Below are positions 36,801-46,000 of a DNA stretch of 64,000 bases, piece after piece. The translations under genes were made by a program, and so were the position numbers. Position 1 is the first letter of the stretch, and each line of letters opens with the position of its first letter. This stretch comes from Neoarius graeffei (taxonomy: Eukaryota; Chordata; Actinopteri; Siluriformes; Ariidae). Location of the stretch: assembly GCF_027579695.1 (NCBI RefSeq), contig NC_083596.1, positions 15,587,759 to 15,651,758 on the forward strand, in the 5' to 3' direction. The notes under the pieces were generated by a model. The model made no database searches, was not told where the DNA came from, and saw only the letters and a list, made by a program, of their open reading frames with translations.

Positions 36801-39800
36801 CGCTGTCTGCGAGGCTTCTGCGGTGGTCACAATTTTTGGGAGGTGCGCGCAGAGCGTCTGCGAAGGGGGGGGGGGGGGGCTTCGCAGACGCCATCTGCGA
36901 CGCCATCTGCGAGGACTGGGTTGTCAGCATAAATTGGCCTTTACACATGCTATTATCTGGTGATGTGGCTGCTGTTCCACTCTATGAAATTGTACCAAAT
37001 GGATTTAGACCCTATATATTAGGCGACTTATTTTAGATTTTTCGGATCACGGATCCGCCGATGGCAGTTAAATACTACTGCTAGAAAAATAAAAAGTCTG
37101 TGCGTATTTTTATTTTTATTTTAACCTCCGAAACGTACAAAAAGAAATGTAAAAAAAAAAAGTCATATTTTTCTTGTAACAGCACTGTATCCCTGGTACT
37201 AGGTCATATTTCTTTCATTAAAAAGTATTAGAATCACAAATACAAACGACAATGTGTGTTGTATATATCCACTTCAGCCGAGTCCGAAAACGAAACTATT
37301 TACGACATTTGAGTATTCACTTGAATGTTTTTATGGTATTTACGACCGCTTTACGACAGTGTCAACCTCGTGCTGACCATGGCTGACGCTGACAGCATGG
37401 ATTCCGAGCTATCGCCTCGACTGTACGTAAGCATAAAGTGTGGTAAAGAAAAGTCTTTTCACTGTCTCACTAACCAAAACGTGGGCGATTTCGTCTCTCA
37501 AGCGTTGAAAGCAAACAATGAAAAGATCAAAACGATCTTTGGTTCTCAGAAAGAAGGCGGTGATGTAACGAGCGCGATGCCGAATATGCCTGCATGGATT
37601 AAAGTTTTCCGTCGCTACAACGGATTTCCGTCAACTGGGAGCGCTAAAGGTCAATAATGAGAGTGATGCAGATCCGAGGAAGAAAAAAAAGGGGGGAGGG
37701 TAGGCCCATAGGTCTGACACCGATGTGATTTAGAACTTCACTAAGCTGCTGTGATTGCCTGTTGTTGAACCCTTTCTTGTGCTATGTTTGAGTATATGTA
37801 AAGGAATAAGTTGTTGTGCTAGATAGGAATAAATAAATAAATACAGCCTCCGCTACTGTCTAGTCCCGGGGAGGCTCGGCGTAGGCCACTGATGAAACTA
37901 TTTGGCTGTCCGACTACTAGGCAACTAGGTTACTTGTCTACTACTAATACTAGGCCTTTTGTAGTAGTAATAGTAGTAGTAGTAATAATGATATTTGCCT
38001 ATTGAAAGGTGATCAGGTGAAAAAGTTGAAGCCGCAGCAAGACCTATGCTATTAAGCCTTTTGTAGGTTAAACAGGCTTCGGCAGACAACGTTCTGGAAA
38101 GGCTGTGTTTTTCTTTGGTTTGATTAGCCTACGATTTAATCTTTAAACATTATGGTTTCAGCAGTTCGCTTAAACATTGGAGGCTGTAGAGTCGGGCTGC
38201 AAGATTTCCCAACACTTGTTTAAGATGCCAAGCTTCATAGTAAGGAGAAAATAATTCCACAGTATTTAGTGCCTCGTCAGTCTCAAAAATTAATAGTGAA
38301 GGACCAACGCGAATTAAGTCCCAAAAAAACATCTCGTAGGCCTATATTTTACATTTTCAAAAAAGTCCGGAATTGGAAGTCGGTCAGTGGAGTGTAATGA
38401 AGTGTCTCATTCACTAAGCACAAAAGGTCGGAAAACAGTGGAGAAAACAGCGATTGCTTAAATAGGCTACGACTGTTTTACATTAAATTACTAATGTATG
38501 TGACAAATAAATTCATTGATTAAATAGATAAAGAAGCGAATACTCCGAAGCTCAAAATTCAGGAAAGTGGCTCCGGTGTCGCAAGTGCACAAGAACAGTT
38601 ATTTGAAAGTTAACCTAATGAATTTGTGTGCGCGTGCGATTTCATGAAGAACCGGGACAATTGGCATTCGGTGACAGATTCACACCTATGACTCATTATA
38701 TTCGCGCGCGCCCTCTCGCCCACTGTTGCTTCGTTTTCCCGATTTACACACGTGTCTGAGATGGAGTTTTCAGAAATCTCCACTCTGCCCATAGTTTGCG
38801 AAAGTAGCTGTTTTCAGTGACTGAAACCTCCGTATAGGTGTGAATGAGAGGTGCAACCGAATAAATAAATATGCGTCTTTTTTATCCGGCTACATGTAGG
38901 CTATCACTGCGCAAAGCCTCTAATGCTGAAATGGTAGTAATATTTGTTAAAATAATAATAGGCTAATTTCCACATTAATTGGTAAAATGGCACAAGGGAT
39001 GTGATGGGGGGATGGCCGTTTTATAAGGGGGATTATTTGAGATTTTTATTTCAGAAGGGGGATGCCTCCCCCCACCCCCCCACCCCCCAACTCGAGTACT
39101 GCGTATAAGGCCACCGGATATAGGCCCTTCGATTTCCATCACTAGAGAGCGTCAAATTACTTTCGGTTTTGCCAGCATGGATGCGCTTCTTTTAAATGAA
39201 GGCACAGATGTGTCAGACATCGACAAAACGGTAAAGAATAAGTGGAGATGGGCTTGGCTAAATGAAATGGGCGATAATGGCAAGCCATTTAAATTTTAGT
39301 TCATGGTGCAAAAAGATGAAAATGGCAGGTGTGTGCTTTTGTGTAGTTTGCCATAAAAAAAGTCTATGGAAGCAATGGCAAAAAACTAGATGCCTTTGGC
39401 TTCACTGCGAAGAAGCAGAAAAAGTGAACTTTCACTTTACTTTTCTTGTTTCCTGGTTTTATGTCAACAGATTTTCTTATTTTTCTTTCTGTTCCACTCT
39501 TTTGAAAGCATGGTTCAAGTTCGACTGCACTTACACTTTTCTCTTAACCACTGTTGTGCATTACTAAAGTATTGTTGAAATAAATTTGCACCTTGCGCTG
39601 AAAACTTGATGTTTCATCATTTATAGCCAGTAATGACAATGGTAAAGTCTTGCCTTAGCTTTAGTCATTGTTAAAATTATGTAAATGTACTATAAGTAGG
39701 GGCCGAGGGGATAATGGACAACACGTTTAAAATTTGACGCATCGCTGACGTGGTGGGGGCCAACGACATGGAGCTTTTTTTTCAGTCAGATGATTTTTTT

Positions 39801-39992
39801 TTTTTTTTTTGCTTTAATCCATGTGCCTGCCATAACGTTAGTTCGCGATTTTGGCTGCAAGTATCTGACTGTGGAATTAGAAGAGGATCGTGCCGCAGAG
39901 AGTCCTATCGAATCAAGTAGCACAAACGTATCAGCCTTCAATGTGCGCATATATATATATATATATAATGTGTGTATATATATGTGTGTGTG

Positions 39993-40081
<89 letters not shown>

Positions 40082-43000
40082 ATATATATGTGTATATATA
40101 TATATATGTGTATATATATGTGTACATATACATATATATGTATGTGTGTGTGTGTGTGTAAAGCGTGTCTCTTGAATTTAAATTATTTTATCATCTTAAT
40201 CAGACATTGAAATTTTGCCATGCAAAAAAAAAAAAAATTGGACAAGGACACTTATTTTTATTTCGACCGACATCATCAAAAAATATGTTGAAAAAATCCA
40301 TGAACCTAAAGATAAAAAATGGGTGGCCTTATTGAGATGAATGACTAATAGGAATTTGAATCATGGGGTTATTGTTTAAGTTCACACACAGTTCCAGTTG
40401 ACACGTTTTGTTGCGAGCGGAGGGCGGGTATCCTATAGCGAGTTTACTCGCAGTTCTAGTTTAATTTTGTGCTGGAACACGAACGTTTGGAACTCTAAAA
40501 TGTTTTTGTAGCAACTCGATAATGTACAAGTCATAAAATAGAAATCTACAGTTGTGGCCAAAAGTTTTGAGACGGACACAAATTTTGGTTTTCACAAAGT
40601 TTGCTGCTTCAGTGTCTTTAGATCTTTTTGTCAGATGTTTCTATGGTATACTGAAGTACAATTATAAACATTTCACAAGTTTCAAAGGCTGTACTTGACA
40701 AATACATCAAGTTTATGCAAAGAGTCAATATTTAAAATATTGGCCCTTCTTTTTCAAGAAGGATATCAGCTTCTGGGCTAAATCCTGACTGATGGCAACC
40801 CATTCATGCATAATCAGTGCTTGGAGTTTATCACACCCACTTTTAGCTGTTAGCTTGGTTTTTGTTTGTCCACCCACTTTTTGAGGATTGACCACAGGTC
40901 CTTGATGGGATTCAGATCTGGGGAGTTTCCTGGTCATGGACCCAAAATTTCAATGTTTTGTTCCCCAAGCCACTTAGTTATCACTTTTGCCTTGCGACAT
41001 GGTGCTCCATCATGCTGGAAAAAGCATTGTTCATCCCAACATGCCAACAGTAAAGCATCTGAGACTATTCATGTGTGGGGCTGCTTCTCATCCAAGGGAG
41101 TGGGCTCACTCACAATTTTGCCTAAGAACACTGCCATGAATAAAGAAATGGTATCAAAACATCCTCCAAGAGCAACTTCTCCCCACAATCCACAAGCAAT
41201 TTGGTGATGAACAATGCTTTTTCCAGCATGATATGGAATCACGTTTTGGAGAGAATTCAGATAGTGATTGGGATTCTTATATGTCAGATGAAGGGGCAGA
41301 TGATTATCAAAGATATTCCAGAGTAAACGGTTATCTTTTCGAGCCCCCAAGACAAGAGACAGATGCCAGTTCACAACAGTCCCGCTCACCGCTGATAGCG
41401 CACCACCAGCCAGAGAGAATTGGAAACACAGATTGGTTTGTGGATTTTTATTCTAAGCTGGCCTCTGCAAAATCTAGGGAAAATATTTACATGTACCTCA
41501 ATAAATTCAGAAATATAATCTTTAAACCGTACACTTATTCAGTGTAATTACTGAAAGAAAATATGAAGTGGGCGATAATAGGGGAATCGACGAACTGTCC
41601 AAATGTCAGATCAAGGCCGAATCCCATTTCACCCCTTGGACCAACCCCTTAGCCCTTCCCCTCCATTTTGCGCGTTCACGTGAAGGGGTAGGGGTATCCC
41701 AATCCCAGTTAACGCGGAGGGGTAGGGGAAGGGGGAGGGCTTCTGTACCCCTCCAAACGGAGATTTTCCTGGAGCTGACTCCGAACGAAGGGGTTTGAGT
41801 GATTTCCCACAATGCCATGCGGATTTCAGAAAGATGGCGGTTCCCGCGGCGAAAGATTGTCATAAATGTATTTTCTCCATTATTTACGTGTTTTAAGTTG
41901 TTATCCAGAGGAAACACGCCGCTTGATTCGCTTTCGAGCTGAGAATGAGCAGCGATTTCTGAAATCCAAGCTGCTGCTAAAAAGCTTTGGGAGTGAGTAT
42001 TGTTTTCGGTTGCTTGACTGCGTACGTTTTGTTCTGTTATTCTCGCTTTTATTGTTTACATGAGTGTTCTGACACCTCATTCTGTCGGATATGGTGCACG
42101 AAGCGCCAAAGATATCCCATTCAGTGGTGTTAGTTAACAAATCACACCCTGCCAGCAGAGATTTCTGGTTCTGCCTCTGGCTCTGACTGTAGCGGCTGGT
42201 CGCAGCCAATGACGCATTTGGTCGCGTTTTGCTAACGTAAACGCTGACGGAGGTACGCGATGACGTATGCGATCGTTGAAGGGCTATCCCAATACGTAAG
42301 GGTTGAATTTCAAGCCCTATCCCTTGTAGCTCAGTTTCAAGGGGAAGGGCCAAGGGGAAGGGGGAGGGGAAGGCGGAGGGGAAGGGGTAGAAATTAGAAT
42401 TGGGATTGGGCCCAAATGTCATTTATTAAATCAATGGGCTTCATTTTGTTCCAGTAATTCCCATGTGGTCGTTCTGGTGGTGATGAACACTTGATCACTT
42501 GATGAATCAGATTTATTATTAGTAAGTGACACGAAATCTGCCCGCTTTGTTTGCACTAAACCTCACCCACTGTCGCTTTAGATTAGTGTCATTTCTTGGA
42601 AATTCGTGATCGGAATGTCCTGCTGTATATGGGTTTGAACATCCAAACACAACGTAGCACTTTCCCATCGTTATTTTTGTAAGATTCCAACTACAGTATC
42701 CAATTTCAGTGAGTAAACAAGCACAGAGTCAGATGAACCGAAATGGCCCAGATAACCGGGGTTCCACGCGTGAACTCATGCGAGATTAGTCCTGAGGCAA
42801 GGCTGCCTTTTTCCGGGATCCAGAAGCCACGATTTATCGATAGTTTTGTGCTTGATAATAAAATAACAAATAATTAATATTTTTGCCCTGCTTTATTAAT
42901 TCATTTTGGTCGTTACTAATGATATATATTCATTTTAAGGCATTACAATAAGGCGTGACATGCACTTTAATTAAATGTTGTAGGGATGGGCATCTTTCAG

Positions 43001-46000
43001 TATTGACTTTAGGCAGATTCTACCGTAACTGGATCCATTAACCACTTGCCCACAAAATAAGAAATTTTTCTTGTCCTTTTTTCAGTGAGGTAATATTTTC
43101 AAGATTGAAAATATGGTATTTGGTCTTCTAAAACAGCACGGCATTTAAAAATACACTGAGTACATCAATAAAATATTTTTAAAGAATAAAGTTCTATTTC
43201 TTTGACGTATCTGACAGACATAACTCCCATTTTAAAAATCACTTTCATTCTCCCTGTTGCTATCGTCAGTGAATTTCTGTCAGATGACCTGACGATAGAC
43301 TCGGCCATTATGGATCTTTGGTAGTTATCGTGTGGAAGCAGGCTTTATCATTTTTGGGTGTCAACAGATAGAGTTGAAATAGATTAACAGCGAAAAAACT
43401 ATTTCGTTCACGACGAGAAGCCCACAGTTATTTTTAAAAAATGCCATCGTCAGTCTGTCAGTCAAATGCACCTGACGATAGCAAAATTCAAGCCCTCGCC
43501 ACGCACATGCTGACTGATGCAAAGAGGAAATTCTACTGCGCGTGATTTTTGTGACAGCAGACATTTACTTCCGGGCAAGACTTGGAGTTCTGACAGCTAG
43601 ATTTCATCAAATAAATCAAGGTAAGATTTTCAGTCAGCTATCCTGACGATAGAAATTTTTGACGATAGAAACATTAAGAATATATTTGTGCATTCATATT
43701 TAAATTTTTCTGGAGGAAAACTATCGTAAGTTGAGATAAATCAGAGCCACTTGCGACCCTTTCAGCCGACAGGCCGTTTCAATGTGTTGTTTCCCCGCGA
43801 AAGTGACACAGTCGTGTCTATCGTCACTGTTCTGACCATTATTGTTGATATTTCAATTTTGAAAATAAATTTTATCTTTTTTTATTTCAATATTTTATTT
43901 TATTATTTGGTTTTAGTGATGAGGTATTTAATATTATTACTAAATGTGTCAGATTAATAATGTAAGAAACAGTTTTGTTGCTATCGTCATCTAGAGTGTC
44001 TGTCAGAATATGATGGTAGACGTTAGTTTGTCTGTCAGGTTTTGATGATAGAAACCGATGTGTTTCTATTGTCATTTAGCATGTCTGTCATGTCAGGCTT
44101 TTATTAATTAGTTACCAGGACTACTGTCCTAAAATTTACTGTGAATGTCCAAGACCCCAAATGCTACTAGAAAAACTTAATAGAATGATCAAAATAATCA
44201 GTTCAGCAATTTAAGGAGATGGGACTTAACTGGCCTCTGTTATGGTAGAATCTGCCTTTATTAAGTTAAGTCCAGTATTAGTTTGGTGCACAGTTCAGGA
44301 ACTAAATAGGCTACAGTATTAATTTTGTTGTTATTGAAAGACGTATACATAAATATTTTGTCTTTTTACTCTGGCTTTTGTTGTTGTTGTTGTTGATCAT
44401 GATGAAACGACTGAAACACTGTATTACAGGACAAGCTCAGTTATCTGAACATCCTCTTAGTTAGCCAACCTTTTTCCCCCCCCGAATTTGGATTATTGAG
44501 CTTCTACTGTACAGTAAACCCTGCATTTATTTTCCTCAAAAAGTAGCTCAAAATGCCCTAGATTGCATCCATGAAATTTGGTTTCTGCAGACCCCCGGTC
44601 TAATAGGAAGCCTCGCTTCAATTGGCTTCACGACGCTGCGCTCGGAGATGCTACTCTTTTTCATTTGTCAATGTTGGCATCTCTGCATACGAAACCATTT
44701 CATGTATGAGATAAAAACAATATGGATTAATGGACTACACATTTTCATTCCGGGGTGGCATGGTGGTGTAGTGGTTAGCGCTGTCGCCTCACAGCAAGAA
44801 GGTCCTGGGTTCGAGCCCCGTGGCCAACGAGGGCCTTTCTGTGTGGAGTTTGCATGTTCTCCCCGTGTCCGCATGGGTTTCCTCCGGGTGCTCCGGTTTC
44901 CCCCACAGTCCAAAGACATGCAGGTTAGGTTAACTGGTGACTCTAAATTGACCGTAGGTGTGAATGTGAGTGTGAATGGTTGTCTGTGTCTATGTGTCAG
45001 CCCTGTGATGACCTGGCGACTTGTCCAGGGTGTACCCCGCCTCTCGCCCGTAGTCAGCTGGGATAGGCTCCAGCTTGCCTGCGACCCTGTAGAACAGGAT
45101 AAAGCGGCTAGAGATAATGAGATGAGATGAGATTTTCATTCCGACTCAGTCTTCCATAAAGGTAAAGTGTTGTGTTTTTCCACCTGACCGTATTTAACGG
45201 GACGCTGCAGAGCGCATGCAAGACTGGATATGACGTATAATTTACGAGGCAGCCAGTCTGTATTGCTGTGAAAAGCCCAAGCTAAGTCTTTAGTTAGCAA
45301 CATTTACACTAAGGCAGTGTGAGTGTTTGGATTATGCAGGCGTCAGTAGTTTTGTCGCAATATCACTGCGTCATCATTTACATCACCCTGTGTGTCACAA
45401 CACGTTAAAGTCAAACTCAGAAATGTCCCAAAAAATAAACTCAGATTTTTGTATACTTGTTTATTTATTTATACTTCCACTCCGAAGGGGGGGGAGGGAC
45501 TGGTTTACCTCTGTCCATCCATATCTCCGTCCTTCCAAAAAAAAACTTTTTCTCAGCAACCACAAATCATAGCTACTTGGTACCAAACTTCAGCTTGGGG
45601 TTCTTTTCCATGCCAGTGTTGTAGTCGAGTCACTAAGCCTCGAGTCCGAGTCCAGTCTCGAGTCCCCAGTGTTCAAGTCCAAGTCATTAAAAAAAATTTC
45701 AAGTCGAGTCCACTGTTGATCCGAGTCGAGTCCGAGAACAAGACTCCAACCTCACCAGTTGACGTTGGCTGTTTCAGCGCCATTAACATTAGTTTGTTCC
45801 TGAACATGACGTATGAACAGGTGAATGTGCTTCTCTTTGTCAGAGAGTGTGAAGTATTCTTTCAGAGATGGTTGGGAGACAGATGTAAGTGCAGAAGGTG
45901 TGTTTATTAATACAAGTGAAGACAGGTAAACAATCCAGAACGGCAGGCAATAAGTCAAGCGATGCACAAACAGGCTATCGTAGACTCGGCAGAATCAAAG

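Noticed and set aside
39786-40210. Tyr-Ile-rich frames on both strands
   Set aside because: Translation of a (TA)n/(TG)n microsatellite.
41901-42422. 173-codon minus frame with Phe-Pro-Ser repeats
   Set aside because: Runs through the CCCCTT-rich end of a hAT-like element; composition follows the repeat.
45392-45910. 172-codon + frame in eral1 intron 10
   Set aside because: Spans a known interspersed repeat and the CGAGTC-rich end of a hAT-like element.
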